Source: Wandonia haliotis
GTDB lineage: Bacteria > Bacteroidota > Bacteroidia > Flavobacteriales_D > Crocinitomicaceae
Direction: 5' to 3'
DNA: 64,000 bases
NCBI RefSeq assembly: GCF_039523435.1
Contig: NZ_BAAAFH010000003.1
Span: forward strand, 558,001 to 622,000
Shown: positions 32,391 through 41,393 of the stretch, piece by piece
Numbering within the stretch: position 1 is the first letter of the stretch
Layout of the letters: each line of letters opens with the position of its first letter
Notes under the pieces: model-generated
What the model saw: the letters and a program-made list of their open reading frames with translations, nothing else
Database searches by the model: none
Told to the model about the DNA's origin: nothing
Made by a program: the position numbers and the translations under genes

Positions 32391-32744
32391 ATGAATACAC
32401 CAGTGAATCATGTACACCTGATTGGGAGCCTTACAAAGGACCCGGCTGTAATTACAACACCATCAGGAAAGAAAATGGCACGTTTTGCTTTGACAACCCG
32501 GGAGTATCGCAAGGGGCTGGAAGGAAAAGTCGAAACAGAAAATCAATGGCACAAAATAGTTGCCTGGGGAAAATGGGCCATAGTTCTTGAAGAGTTTGCT
32601 CATAAAGGAGCAAGAATAGCGATCGAGGGTAAATTGAGATCACGTTTTTTTCGCGGAAAAGACGGGAAAAGTCACTACTCTACAGAAATAGAAGTAAAAG
32701 ACCTTATACTTCTTAATCATGGAGAGTTGGCAAAATCAGCTTAG
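32391..32744 (+). CDS. ssb: Single-stranded DNA-binding protein, short form (second of a pair)
   Basis: 117 residues. It is a second OB-fold SSB (NHVHLIGSLTKDPAV, MARFALTTREY, NQWHKIVAWGKWAIVLEEFAHKGARIAIEGKL). It is only moderately similar to its neighbour, so this is an old or diverged pair rather than a fresh duplication. It lacks the acidic C-terminal tip, ending HGELAKSA. The 18-base gap and same strand suggest one transcript with the first. It is followed by a bidirectional terminator. Either protein could be the housekeeping SSB; a genome-wide check is needed to know if a longer SSB exists elsewhere. Confidence 0.92.
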   Translation: MNTPVNHVHLIGSLTKDPAVITTPSGKKMARFALTTREYRKGLEGKVETENQWHKIVAWGKWAIVLEEFAHKGARIAIEGKLRSRFFRGKDGKSHYSTEIEVKDLILLNHGELAKSA

Positions 32745-32770
32745 TTCAATGTAACCCTAACCTACACCTA

Positions 32771-32800
32771 AAAGGCTGCCTCTGACGGGGCAGCTTTTTT
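32771..32800. terminator. Terminator between convergent ssb and envC
   Basis: GCTGCC (32775-32780) and GGCAGC (32789-32794) form a stem followed by TTTTTT on the plus strand; preceding AAA lets it serve the minus strand too. It lies between the ssb pair and the convergent envC stop. Confidence 0.8.
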
Positions 32801-34097
32801 AATTACTTAACCAGTAGGAAGGGTTTAGTTTTTCTACTGAGTTAGCTTTTACTTCATGAATTTCGAAGTGCGCTATTGATATATTTCCTTGGGGGAGCAA
32901 TGTCCCTATAACCTGTTTTACAGAGATTTTGGTGCCTTTATCCACGTAGACATCCTGAAGGTTAGAGTACACCGTTCTATAGTTTCCATGTTTAATAATC
33001 ACTACCTTACCAGCTCCGGGAATACTTAAAACAGAGGTAACTTCTCCCTGAAAAACAGCTCTGACATTAGCTCCTTTGGCAGTACTTATATCAACACCAT
33101 TATTGTATGTATATATGTGAGGAACTGTAGGGTGGGGATTCTTTCCGAATTTTTCAGTAATGGTTCCACTTTCTACAGGATAAGGAAGCTTTCCTTTATT
33201 TGTAGTAAAATCGGTACCGATTAATCTGGCTTCAGGTGTCAGTCCAAATTTTTCAGCGGCATCATTTACATTTTCTTTAGGAACAACAGCTACTCCACCC
33301 TCTTTTTCAGCTTTTTCTTTTGCCGCGCGTTCGCGGGCAAGACGTTCTGCTTCAGCCTTTTTTCTAGCTTCCTCCAGTTCACGTGCTATTGCTTTTTGAA
33401 TTTCTGCCTGTAATGCAGCCTTTTTTCGTTCTTCCTCTCTTAGTTTGGTAAGTAGTTCATTTTCGCGGGACTTAAATTCATTGTAGAGTTGCTGTTGATT
33501 CTCTTTGTCAGCTATAAGCGCTTCTCTTTCTGCACGCTTTGTACTCGCTAGCTTTAAAGACTCCTGCTTTTGATCATTTAGTTCTATACTTTCCTTTGCA
33601 AGCAGATCTTGATTTTGTCGGATAAGAAGCACCTGACGAAGCCGGATTTCTTTTATTTTTTCCAGATAAACCATTCTTTTGTAGGCCTGATTAAAATTAT
33701 CGCTGGAAAAGATAAACATAATGCGGTCGTACTTATTTCGTTTTTTATAGGCGTAGAAAACCATTGCCCGGTATTGCTCTTTTAAGCTTTCAATTTTTGT
33801 GTTTAGAGAAACTATTGAAGATTCTATATCCTGAATCCTGTTGTCAGTAGCTTTTATTTGCTGATCAATATTTTCCAGCAATTGTTCCCGAAAACGAATA
33901 TTCTGTTCTGTGAGCTGTAATTCCTGAAAACTTTTTTCAGTTCCTTTTTTTGTAGTTTCCAGCAATGATTTAGTTGCCTGAATCTGTTTTTCAAGTTGTG
34001 CCTGCTCTTTTTTTAGTTTCTCACTTTTCTGTTGGGAAAAAACAGGAGAGAGAGTAAAAAGGAATAAAAACAATATGTAACTAGTTACATTCTTCAT
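32799..34097 (-). CDS. EnvC-like murein hydrolase activator (M23 family)
   Basis: 432 residues. Signal peptide (about 1-21), a long coiled coil (about 22-270) and a C-terminal LytM/peptidase M23 domain (about 310-430). Metal ligands look degenerate: the canonical H-x-x-x-D region reads NNGVDIS (His replaced by Asn), and the H-x-H motif reads IAHFEI (first His replaced by Ile). This fits a non-catalytic EnvC-type activator of amidases at the division septum rather than an active endopeptidase. The start ATG overlaps the end of the DUF4292 gene by 17 bases, so it is coupled to it. Confidence 0.88.
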   Translation of the reverse strand: MKNVTSYILFLFLFTLSPVFSQQKSEKLKKEQAQLEKQIQATKSLLETTKKGTEKSFQELQLTEQNIRFREQLLENIDQQIKATDNRIQDIESSIVSLNTKIESLKEQYRAMVFYAYKKRNKYDRIMFIFSSDNFNQAYKRMVYLEKIKEIRLRQVLLIRQNQDLLAKESIELNDQKQESLKLASTKRAEREALIADKENQQQLYNEFKSRENELLTKLREEERKKAALQAEIQKAIARELEEARKKAEAERLARERAAKEKAEKEGGVAVVPKENVNDAAEKFGLTPEARLIGTDFTTNKGKLPYPVESGTITEKFGKNPHPTVPHIYTYNNGVDISTAKGANVRAVFQGEVTSVLSIPGAGKVVIIKHGNYRTVYSNLQDVYVDKGTKISVKQVIGTLLPQGNISIAHFEIHEVKANSVEKLNPSYWLSN

Positions 34098-34896
34098 AGC
34101 TATCAGGAATAGTCAAAAATATGACCTTTTCCTTTTCTGTTTCGGGTTTTTGAAATTTCATTTCTACTGCAATTGTATCTCGTGGAGTAAAGATTTCCAA
34201 TTCAGTTCTCTGCGGAAGTGGAATTCCCATATCTGTATAGCGATCATAAAACTGTATCCGTATAGATAAGGTATCCTGCGGACTATCCAGTGCTATTTGT
34301 TCCAAATCCAACGTTTGAGGATGTAGAAAGTATCTGATGAGAATATTGTTTTCAGGTCGGCTTTCCCGACGGTTGATAAAGCGTTTTTTATGGGAGCTAA
34401 TAACGTAATGTTTCAGGTCATCTAACTGGTGATATTTTTCGTCTGTTTCCCAGGCAAGAGGAAGTCCTAATAATAATTCTTCAACCTGAGGAAAGTCAAA
34501 TGGAATTTCAAATTTATCCTTCAGAATATCCAGATCAGCCAAAATAAAACACTTGTCTTTTTTGTTGACAACTTTTAGTGAATCGTAAGTTAAAACAGAG
34601 TTGATTATAGGGATAGCAGCAAAAGTGATGGTTGCATTTATCGCACTGTCCTTTTTCATTTTCAGGGTGGTCTTGAAACTTTGCTTTTGTTCTCGGGAAG
34701 AAAAGCGTATAGCAATTTTGGTGGATAAGAAGTCCCACTCTGCTTTTGATAATTCTTCTAAATGCTGAACAAGTTCTGATGTGCGCTTTCTTTCAATTTT
34801 TCCGAATCCGCTGTCCAAACTTTTTTTGGAGCATGAAATCAATACAAGCCCGGCTACTACAATCCATTTGAAGTGATTATTACGGATTGCGTTCAT
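34081..34896 (-). CDS. DUF4292-type lipoprotein
   Basis: 271 residues from the ATG at 34896 (MNAIRNNHFKWIV). The signal peptide has a lipobox-like LVLISC (Cys about 22), so it should be acylated. The mature part shows alternating strands resembling LolB/LolA-like lipoprotein-carrier folds, the usual description for DUF4292, an uncharacterised Bacteroidota family; this name is from memory of the family and not certain. It lies between a TPR protein and envC with overlaps of 17 bases on both sides, so the three are strongly coupled and may act together at the envelope. Confidence 0.75.
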   Translation of the reverse strand: MNAIRNNHFKWIVVAGLVLISCSKKSLDSGFGKIERKRTSELVQHLEELSKAEWDFLSTKIAIRFSSREQKQSFKTTLKMKKDSAINATITFAAIPIINSVLTYDSLKVVNKKDKCFILADLDILKDKFEIPFDFPQVEELLLGLPLAWETDEKYHQLDDLKHYVISSHKKRFINRRESRPENNILIRYFLHPQTLDLEQIALDSPQDTLSIRIQFYDRYTDMGIPLPQRTELEIFTPRDTIAVEMKFQKPETEKEKVIFLTIPDSYEECN

Positions 34897-36649
34897 AATA
34901 TTCACCTGTTTCAATTTTTCTCTCCAGCACTTCATCTTTGTTTCCTAAATCGCGCGAAGTTAACCATAATTCTTTAGCTTCATCTTTCTCTCCCAGTTTA
35001 AAAAGAATATCACCATAATGTTCTGCTATAACAGCGCTTTTAGGGGAAAGTGAAAATGCTTTTTTTATTTTCACAAGAGCTTCACTATAATCTGATTTTC
35101 TGAATAATATCCAGGCATAAGTGTCAAGAAAATTAGGCTGGTCAGGACTTATTCGATCCGCAGATTGTATGGCTTTCAGAGCTTCGTCGAGATGTACGTT
35201 ATGAACAGCTAATTTATAGGCGAAGTTGTTTAGATAAACAGCATTGGAAGGATCCTCTGATAGCGCATTTTCATAATGAGTAAGGGCTTCATCATATTCT
35301 TTAATTGCCATGTGCGCTTCACCAAGATAAAAATCAAACTCAGCAGAGAGTAATTTGTCTTTTACCACGAAATCTTTCCCTATTGTTAAGTATTCAATCG
35401 CCTCGTCAGTTCTCCCGGTTGATAATGCTCCAACACCGGCAAATAAATAGATATTGGAGATAGTTGGGAAATACTCCAAAGCTGCTTTACTATCCTGATA
35501 GAGATTTTCGTATTGCCCTAGCATAAAAGCCAGATAAAGGGTTTCATGCCAAATCGGATATTTGGTTTTATCAAATTGGAGGGCAGTTCGGAATGCTTCC
35601 AAAGCTTCCAGTCTGTTACCATTCTTTAGAAAAAAATCTCCCTGAATAGAATAGGTTTTAGCATCTGCACCGTGCATTTTAATCAAAATCTCCAATAATT
35701 CAAAGGCTTCCTGATCGATCGGATTCTGATTATCATGAATATCTATCAAGAGCTTTATTTTTGAATCAATCTCTAACGCCTGACTAGCGAACGCTTTCTT
35801 TAAATATTCATATGTTTTTTGCTTATCCCCTTTTGAATTATAGTGATCTGCCATTGCGAGCAGCGTATGAGGATTGTTTGGATCTTTCTCGAGCATCTCA
35901 TCCAGAAGACTGATAATCTCGGTTTCTTTACCCAGATTTTTGTAATAATCCAAAAGCATAGCAGCATACTCGGGAGAATCGGGATACTCATTCATAAGTC
36001 CACGTAGTTCAGTGACAACTTTTTCGGTCTCCCCCTGATCTACCAGCATTTCAATTTTTCGATGAACAAGATCAGGAATGGGTCCAGCTTCTGTAATCAT
36101 CCTGTCATAAGTAGAAATGGCTCCTTTGATATTACTATTATATAACTGTGCTTCTGAATAATAATAAAGCCAGTCAAGATTGTAAGGTTCTATATCCGTA
36201 AGCTTTTTATAACTTTCTTCTGCTTGATCATAGTCTCCTGAATTTTGCTGGATATATGCTAAAAGTTCGAGGTACCAAATGTTGTCAGGGTCGATACTGT
36301 ATGCTTTTTCGATATAGTTTTTGGCTTTTGTTGTTTGTCTGTTCCCTGCATAAAAATTGGCAAGTACGTACAGTACTGCATCGTCTTTGGGGTTCATTTT
36401 TATACATTCCTCAAACAAAGCGACTGCACCATTATAATCCCCTACAGTTTTTAATCGGAGGGCTTCATAAAATTTAGCCTTATAAGGAGTCCGATCTCCG
36501 GGAAGTGTTAAGGCAGATTCTTTCGCTTCTTCACGTATGCGCTCTTCCGTTTTATTCTTCTTATCTCGCTTTTTCTTCTGTGCAAGAGCTGTATTTCCTG
36601 CAAATAAGAGGAAACAAAGAAACAGAGTTATATGCCAAAAAAATTTCAT
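34880..36649 (-). CDS. TPR-repeat protein
   Basis: 589 residues with a signal peptide (about 1-22, ending ALAQ), a Lys/Arg-rich linker, and a chain of TPR-like helical pairs from about residue 50 to 575. Repeats include AVLYVLANFYAGNRQTTKAK and LYLAFMLGQYENLYQ. It is periplasmic or outer-membrane associated and is a protein-protein scaffold by family. It starts in an ATGA overlap with the upstream nucleotidyltransferase stop and overlaps the DUF4292 gene by 17 bases. Its partners are probably the coupled envelope proteins downstream. Confidence 0.85.
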   Translation of the reverse strand: MKFFWHITLFLCFLLFAGNTALAQKKKRDKKNKTEERIREEAKESALTLPGDRTPYKAKFYEALRLKTVGDYNGAVALFEECIKMNPKDDAVLYVLANFYAGNRQTTKAKNYIEKAYSIDPDNIWYLELLAYIQQNSGDYDQAEESYKKLTDIEPYNLDWLYYYSEAQLYNSNIKGAISTYDRMITEAGPIPDLVHRKIEMLVDQGETEKVVTELRGLMNEYPDSPEYAAMLLDYYKNLGKETEIISLLDEMLEKDPNNPHTLLAMADHYNSKGDKQKTYEYLKKAFASQALEIDSKIKLLIDIHDNQNPIDQEAFELLEILIKMHGADAKTYSIQGDFFLKNGNRLEALEAFRTALQFDKTKYPIWHETLYLAFMLGQYENLYQDSKAALEYFPTISNIYLFAGVGALSTGRTDEAIEYLTIGKDFVVKDKLLSAEFDFYLGEAHMAIKEYDEALTHYENALSEDPSNAVYLNNFAYKLAVHNVHLDEALKAIQSADRISPDQPNFLDTYAWILFRKSDYSEALVKIKKAFSLSPKSAVIAEHYGDILFKLGEKDEAKELWLTSRDLGNKDEVLERKIETGEYYERNP

Positions 36650-37656
36650 TCTTTACTTGTTGAATAATCACCAATACTAAGATCGCTTGATCTGCCGGTA
36701 ACTTTACAATAATTTCCGATCATTGAATTTTTTAGGTTGGAAGAATCAATTTCCGTACCATTTTGAATCAGCGAATTGGAGATGACCGAACTCTTTACTT
36801 TTGAATTGCTTCCAAGACTGACGTGGGGTCCTATCACACTATTTGTTACGGTTACATGGTCTCCGATAAAGCAAGGAGGGATAATGACTGAATTTACAAT
36901 ATTTGCGTGATTGCTAATTGTGGACAACCCTTTTTCTCTGTCGTACTCCAGTACTCGCTGATTGGTGTGTACAGTGACGTTCTTGTTTCCACAGTCTAAC
37001 CACTCTGAAACTTCTCCCGGCTTAAATTTAGTACCTTTTTCAGTTAATCTTCTTAAAGCATCCGGAAGCTGATACTCACCTCCTTTGATAATATTGTTAT
37101 CAATGAGATAATTAATTTCGGTTCTTAGTTCTTCTCCCTTTTTGAAATAATAAATTCCTATCATAGCCAGATCGGAAACAAAAGTTTGTGGTTTCTCTAC
37201 GAAATCAATTATTTCTTTGTTTTCATTCATTTTGATTACTCCAAAAGAACTGGGGTCTTCAATTTGTTTTACCCAAAGCACACCATCAACGTTGTCTTCC
37301 ATGGTAAAGTCGGCTTTAAATAAAGTATCTGCAAAAGCAACAACGACTTTGCCATTAAGCAAAGGTTCGGCACAAAGAACCGCATGAGCCGTTCCTAGTG
37401 GTTCTGTCTGGTGAAATATATGCCCCTTGGCACCTAGCTTTTCAGCCACTTCAATAAGTTCCCGTTCAACTTCACTACCAAAATCCCCGATAACAAAACC
37501 AATTTCTTCTATTGGCTCGTTACAAACAGCTGCAATATCTTCAACAAGCCTATGAACAATTGGTTTTCCTCCCACAGGAATGAGAGGTTTGGGAGTCGTT
37601 AATGTATGAGGGCGCAAACGGCTACCTCTACCGGCCATTGGAACAATAATTTTCAT
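36646..37656 (-). CDS. Sugar-phosphate nucleotidyltransferase
   Basis: 336 residues. The N-terminal Rossmann domain carries the NTP motif MAGRGSRLRP and the TPKPLIPVGGKP motif, followed by DTLF-type substrate residues. After about residue 230 is a left-handed beta-helix (hexapeptide-like repeats such as VVSVIIPPCFIGDHVTVTNSVIG). It makes a nucleotide-sugar from a sugar phosphate and an NTP, probably for cell-surface polymers; the exact sugar is not readable. It shares an ATGA overlap with the TPR gene and follows dut by 29 bases. Confidence 0.9.
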   Translation of the reverse strand: MKIIVPMAGRGSRLRPHTLTTPKPLIPVGGKPIVHRLVEDIAAVCNEPIEEIGFVIGDFGSEVERELIEVAEKLGAKGHIFHQTEPLGTAHAVLCAEPLLNGKVVVAFADTLFKADFTMEDNVDGVLWVKQIEDPSSFGVIKMNENKEIIDFVEKPQTFVSDLAMIGIYYFKKGEELRTEINYLIDNNIIKGGEYQLPDALRRLTEKGTKFKPGEVSEWLDCGNKNVTVHTNQRVLEYDREKGLSTISNHANIVNSVIIPPCFIGDHVTVTNSVIGPHVSLGSNSKVKSSVISNSLIQNGTEIDSSNLKNSMIGNYCKVTGRSSDLSIGDYSTSKE

Positions 37657-37685
37657 CTATTTAATTTCGTTTTTAAGTCGTTAAT

Positions 37686-38120
37686 TTATTTTATTCCGGT
37701 GCTGCCAAATCCCCCTGCACCACGTTCCGTTTCTGATAAGTCGGAAGTCACTTCCCAAGTTGCCTGTTCTACTTTAGCAAATACCAGTTGAGCAATACGC
37801 TCTCCATTTTCCAGAGTGACAGATTCGTTGGATAAATTGATGAGAATAACACCTATTTCACCTCTGTAGTCTGCATCAATAGTGCCTGGAGAGTTCAAAA
37901 CTGTAATCCCCTTTTTTAGTGCCAAACCACTTCTTGGTCGCACCTGAGCTTCATAACCGGCAGGGATTTCCAGAAAAAAACCGGTTTTGACCAATGCTCT
38001 TTCCATGGGTTGTAATGTAATTGGGTGCGTGCTGTTTGCTCGTAAGTCAACTCCGGCAGAAAGAGGTGTTTCATAAGCCGGAAGTCCGTGTTCGGATGTG
38101 TTTTTTATTTTGACAATCAT
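37686..38120 (-). CDS. dut: dUTPase
   Basis: 144 residues, standard length. dUTPase converts dUTP to dUMP and pyrophosphate and keeps uracil out of DNA. Five motifs are visible: AGVDLRA (1), RPRSGLALKKG (2), GTIDADYRGEI (3), ERIAQLVF (4) and ERGAGGFGSTG (5, the flexible C-terminal arm). It forms a trimer with shared active sites. It is the first gene of the minus-strand cluster dut, nucleotidyltransferase, TPR, DUF4292, envC, and is divergent from sufS. Confidence 0.97.
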   Translation of the reverse strand: MIVKIKNTSEHGLPAYETPLSAGVDLRANSTHPITLQPMERALVKTGFFLEIPAGYEAQVRPRSGLALKKGITVLNSPGTIDADYRGEIGVILINLSNESVTLENGERIAQLVFAKVEQATWEVTSDLSETERGAGGFGSTGIK

Positions 38121-38254
38121 TGTATCGTAATCTTTGGACGCAATTTACTTAATAATTCTCAAAGAAAAGGGGTGTAAAACTATAAAATAAGTAGATAAGG
38201 GGGCTTATAAATTCTATTTCCGTTCAAATATTCATGTTGCTCGTATTTGATTTG

Positions 38255-38262
38255 TAACTTTG
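38255..38262 (+). promoter_or_regulatory. TAnnTTTG promoter element for sufS
   Basis: TAACTTTG ends 20 bases before the sufS ATG at 38283, with a TTG at 38237-38239 upstream (15-base spacer, slightly short). Confidence 0.6.
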
Positions 38263-38282
38263 CAAAAAAGAGAAGAAGAGCT

Positions 38283-39506
38283 ATGTCTGATGTGTTTGAT
38301 GTATATGCGATTAGAAACGATTTTCCGATTCTTTCGGAAAAGGTTGGGGATAAACAGTTGGTTTACTTTGATAACGGAGCAACTGCACAAAAACCACAGA
38401 TTGTATTGGATGCGATTACTGCGTACTACTCAAAATACAACGCAAATATTCATAGAGGAGTACACCATTTAAGTCAGGTTGCAACTCAGGCTTATGAAGA
38501 TGCACGGGCATTGATAGCAAGTTGTCTTGGAGTAAGTAATTCCAACGAAATATTGTTCACCAAGGGCACAACCGATAGTATAAATTTGGTTGCTTTCTCT
38601 TTTGGAGAACTGTTGAAAGAGGGAGATGAGATTATTATTTCTGCGATGGAACATCACTCGAATATCGTTCCCTGGCAGATGCTTTGTGAACGAAAGGGAT
38701 GTGTACTTCGGGTAATACCGATGTTTGAATCCGGGGAGTTGGATATTGAGGCGTATAGAGAAATGCTTTCGGAAAGAACAAAGTTGGTGGCTGTTACGCA
38801 CATTTCAAATGCGTTGGGAACCATTAATCCAGTTAAGAAAATGATTGATTGGGCGCATTCAGTAGGGGCTAAAGTTCTTATAGATGCAGCGCAGAGTGTA
38901 CAGCACATGTCAGTGGATGTAAAAGATATGGATTGTGATTTTCTTGCCCTTTCAGGACATAAAGTTTTTGGTCCGACGGGAGTTGGAATTTTATATGGTA
39001 AAGAAGAGTTGTTGAATCAGATGCCTCCTTATCAAGGTGGAGGGGACATGATAGCTACAGTGACATTTGAGAAAACCACCTATAATACTTTGCCACATAA
39101 ATTTGAGGCAGGGACACCACATATTGCAGGTGGAATTTGTCTTGGAAAAGCATTTGAGTATATTAAGACGCTGGATATGGGTGCTATTCAAAAGTACGAA
39201 TCAGAGTTGTTGGAGTATGCTACTGGCAGATTGTTGGAAATCGAGGGTATGAGAATATACGGAGAAGCGAAGAACAAGACCAGTGTCATCTCCTTTTTAA
39301 TCGAAGGGACTCATCCTTATGATGTTGGGACATTGTTAGATAAGATGGGAATTGCTGTGCGAACAGGTCACCATTGTACTCAGCCCATAATGGATTTTTA
39401 TAAAATCCCCGGAACGATAAGAGCGTCATTTGCTTTTTATAATACGAAAGAGGAAGTAGATAGTATGATAAATGCTCTAAACAGAGCGGTAGGAATGCTG
39501 AAGTAA
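38283..39506 (+). CDS. sufS: Cysteine desulfurase
   Basis: 407 residues from the ATG at 38283 (MSDVFDVYAIRND); the open frame starts 12 codons earlier. SufS takes sulfur from cysteine for Fe-S cluster assembly using PLP. The PLP lysine is in LSGHKVFGPTG and the catalytic Cys in RTGHHCTQP, both group II (SufS/CsdA) features. Position directly before sufE (9 bases) is the usual sulfur-transfer pair, in which SufE accepts the persulfide. Other suf genes are not in this window. Confidence 0.97.
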   Translation: MSDVFDVYAIRNDFPILSEKVGDKQLVYFDNGATAQKPQIVLDAITAYYSKYNANIHRGVHHLSQVATQAYEDARALIASCLGVSNSNEILFTKGTTDSINLVAFSFGELLKEGDEIIISAMEHHSNIVPWQMLCERKGCVLRVIPMFESGELDIEAYREMLSERTKLVAVTHISNALGTINPVKKMIDWAHSVGAKVLIDAAQSVQHMSVDVKDMDCDFLALSGHKVFGPTGVGILYGKEELLNQMPPYQGGGDMIATVTFEKTTYNTLPHKFEAGTPHIAGGICLGKAFEYIKTLDMGAIQKYESELLEYATGRLLEIEGMRIYGEAKNKTSVISFLIEGTHPYDVGTLLDKMGIAVRTGHHCTQPIMDFYKIPGTIRASFAFYNTKEEVDSMINALNRAVGMLK

Positions 39507-39515
39507 AAGGAAGAA

Positions 39516-39938
39516 ATGAAGACAATTAAAGAAATAGAAGAAGAAATCGTTGATGAATTTTCAGTTTACGATGATTGGATGGATAAATACGAATACATTA
39601 TTGAGCTCGGGAAAGAACTTCCATTGATTGACGAAAAATATAAGACAGATGACAGGCTTATTAAGGGCTGTCAGAGTCGGGTTTGGCTACATGCAGAAAA
39701 AGAGGGGGGAGAGATGGTTTTTACAGCTGATTCTGATGCGATTATCACAAAGGGTATAATAGGGTTGTTAATTCGTGTTTTATCCCATCAGAGTCCTGAA
39801 GATATTGCCCGGGCCGATTTAGGGTTCATAAAAGAAATCGGATTGCAGGAACATCTTTCACCTACACGTGCAAATGGTTTGGTGAGTATGATCAAGCAGT
39901 TGAAAATGGCTGCAATAGCTGAAGTTTCCGGAAAGTAA
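39516..39938 (+). CDS. sufE: SufE sulfur-acceptor protein
   Basis: 140 residues, standard length. It accepts the persulfide from SufS on its conserved Cys in RLIKGCQSRVWLH (about residue 51). The N-terminal DWMDKYEYIIELGKELP and C-terminal HLSPTRANG are typical of the family. It starts 9 bases after sufS and ends 8 bases before a convergent small lipoprotein gene. Confidence 0.95.
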   Translation: MKTIKEIEEEIVDEFSVYDDWMDKYEYIIELGKELPLIDEKYKTDDRLIKGCQSRVWLHAEKEGGEMVFTADSDAIITKGIIGLLIRVLSHQSPEDIARADLGFIKEIGLQEHLSPTRANGLVSMIKQLKMAAIAEVSGK

Positions 39939-39946
39939 TTTCTGGA

Positions 39947-40222
39947 TCAGGGTTCAGGGAAATTTCCGCATTCATTTCTGAGTTCATATAATCGCTCAGG
40001 TCCCATTTCTTTAAACTGATCACAAATTTTATCTACTTCTTCTCTAAGTAACTGGAGTTTCTCTTCCTGCTCTCCAGTAATTGTTTCACTTTCCAATAGC
40101 TCGCTCGAGAATTGATTGAGTTCATCTCCTTTTTCGATACAAGTACATAGCTCATTTTTTGAGTTGCAGGCAGTCAACAAAAAGAATGATACTGTCAGTA
40201 AATTTAAAATTCGTTTTTTCAT
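39947..40222 (-). CDS. Small lipoprotein, unknown function
   Basis: 91 residues from the ATG at 40222 (MKKRILNLLTVSFFLL), the first one before a signal peptide; longer open sequence upstream overlaps the next gene's start and is unlikely. The lipobox LLTAC gives an N-terminal acylated Cys. The mature part is acidic and helical, with four Cys (CTCIEKG ... ICDQFKEMG ... ECGNF) that could form disulfides. No family is recognised. It is convergent with sufE and divergent from the aminotransferase at 40260. Confidence 0.65.
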   Translation of the reverse strand: MKKRILNLLTVSFFLLTACNSKNELCTCIEKGDELNQFSSELLESETITGEQEEKLQLLREEVDKICDQFKEMGPERLYELRNECGNFPEP

Positions 40223-40259
40223 TTTAACTTTATCCAAATAAAACATCAAAGATACAAAA

Positions 40260-41393
40260 GTGAGACTGACATCAAAGCTTCCTAATGTAGGAACAACTAT
40301 ATTTACACAAATGAGCGCTCTGGCGGCAGAGACAGGTGCAATCAACCTGTCACAGGGTTTTCCTGGTTTTCCGGTGTCGGAAGACTTTAAAAGAATTCTA
40401 GCCGACACCATCCATCAAAATGTTCATCAATATGCACCTATGCAAGGCCTTCTTACATTACGTGAGCAGATTAGGCAAGTGGTTGATCAGGAATATCAGC
40501 GGAAGATTGGTGCTGGGGATATTTTAATTACAGCAGGAGCAACGCAAGCAATTTTTACGGTTGTTCAGGCTCTCGTTAATGAGGGGGATGAGGTATTGAT
40601 CATTGACCCTGCGTATGATTGCTACAGACCGGCGATTGATCTTGTAAAGGCAAAGGCAGTTCATGTGTCTTTGGATAATGAACTTAGATTAGATGTGGGA
40701 GCGATTGAGGATGCTTTGACTCCCAAAACACGTATGATTATTGTTAATAATCCGCATAATCCCACAGGTACTGTTTTTCCCAAATCGCAAATGGATAGTC
40801 TGGTAGGTGTTCTTGAAAAGTATCCGGATTGTTTCATTCTTGCAGATGAGGTGTATGAGTTCATTAATTTTTTAGGCGAGCCCGTAAGCTTTAATTACTA
40901 TCCTCAACTTTTTGACCGATTAATTTGTATTTCATCTTTTGGTAAGACATTGCATGCCACAGGTTGGAAAGTTGGGTATCTTACAGCGCCGGATAAGATT
41001 ATGAAAGAGATTTTGAAAGTGCATCAATTCCTGGTCTTTTCAGTAAGCCATTTTGCCCAATCTGCAATAGCAGAATATCTAAAGATTTTTGACATAAAAG
41101 AACTTGCCGGATTTTACAGAGCCAAGCAAGAGATTTTGTCGAATAGTTTGAGTAAATCCTCATTGAAGTTAATGCCCTGTTCCGGGACGTATTTTCAGGT
41201 AGTCGATATTTCAGGTGTTACTGACATGGGAGATGTCGATTATGCGATCTGGTTGACAAAAGAGAAAGGCGTGGCAACCATTCCTTTGTCTGTTTTTTAT
41301 ACTTCCCAACCTTTTTCAAATTACCTGCGTCTATGCTTTGCAAAGGATGAAGAGACGCTTTTAAAAGCTGGAGATATATTATGTCAGATTTAG
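40260..41393 (+). CDS. Aminotransferase, YbdL/methionine-aminotransferase type
   Basis: 377 residues beginning with GTG at 40260 (VRLTSKLPNVGTTIF), the position expected for this family; no ATG occurs in frame until about residue 17. Fold-type I aminotransferase with PLP lysine in ISSFGKTLHATGWK and typical NNPHNPTG substrate site. Such enzymes move the amino group of methionine, glutamine or related amino acids onto oxo acids. The ATG of the next gene overlaps by 13 bases, coupling it to the omega-amidase, which supports a glutamine/methionine transamination role. Confidence 0.92.
   Translation: MRLTSKLPNVGTTIFTQMSALAAETGAINLSQGFPGFPVSEDFKRILADTIHQNVHQYAPMQGLLTLREQIRQVVDQEYQRKIGAGDILITAGATQAIFTVVQALVNEGDEVLIIDPAYDCYRPAIDLVKAKAVHVSLDNELRLDVGAIEDALTPKTRMIIVNNPHNPTGTVFPKSQMDSLVGVLEKYPDCFILADEVYEFINFLGEPVSFNYYPQLFDRLICISSFGKTLHATGWKVGYLTAPDKIMKEILKVHQFLVFSVSHFAQSAIAEYLKIFDIKELAGFYRAKQEILSNSLSKSSLKLMPCSGTYFQVVDISGVTDMGDVDYAIWLTKEKGVATIPLSVFYTSQPFSNYLRLCFAKDEETLLKAGDILCQI

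Noticed and set aside
32034..32744. Tandem ssb as one frameshifted gene
   Set aside because: Each protein has a complete OB fold with its own start and stop.
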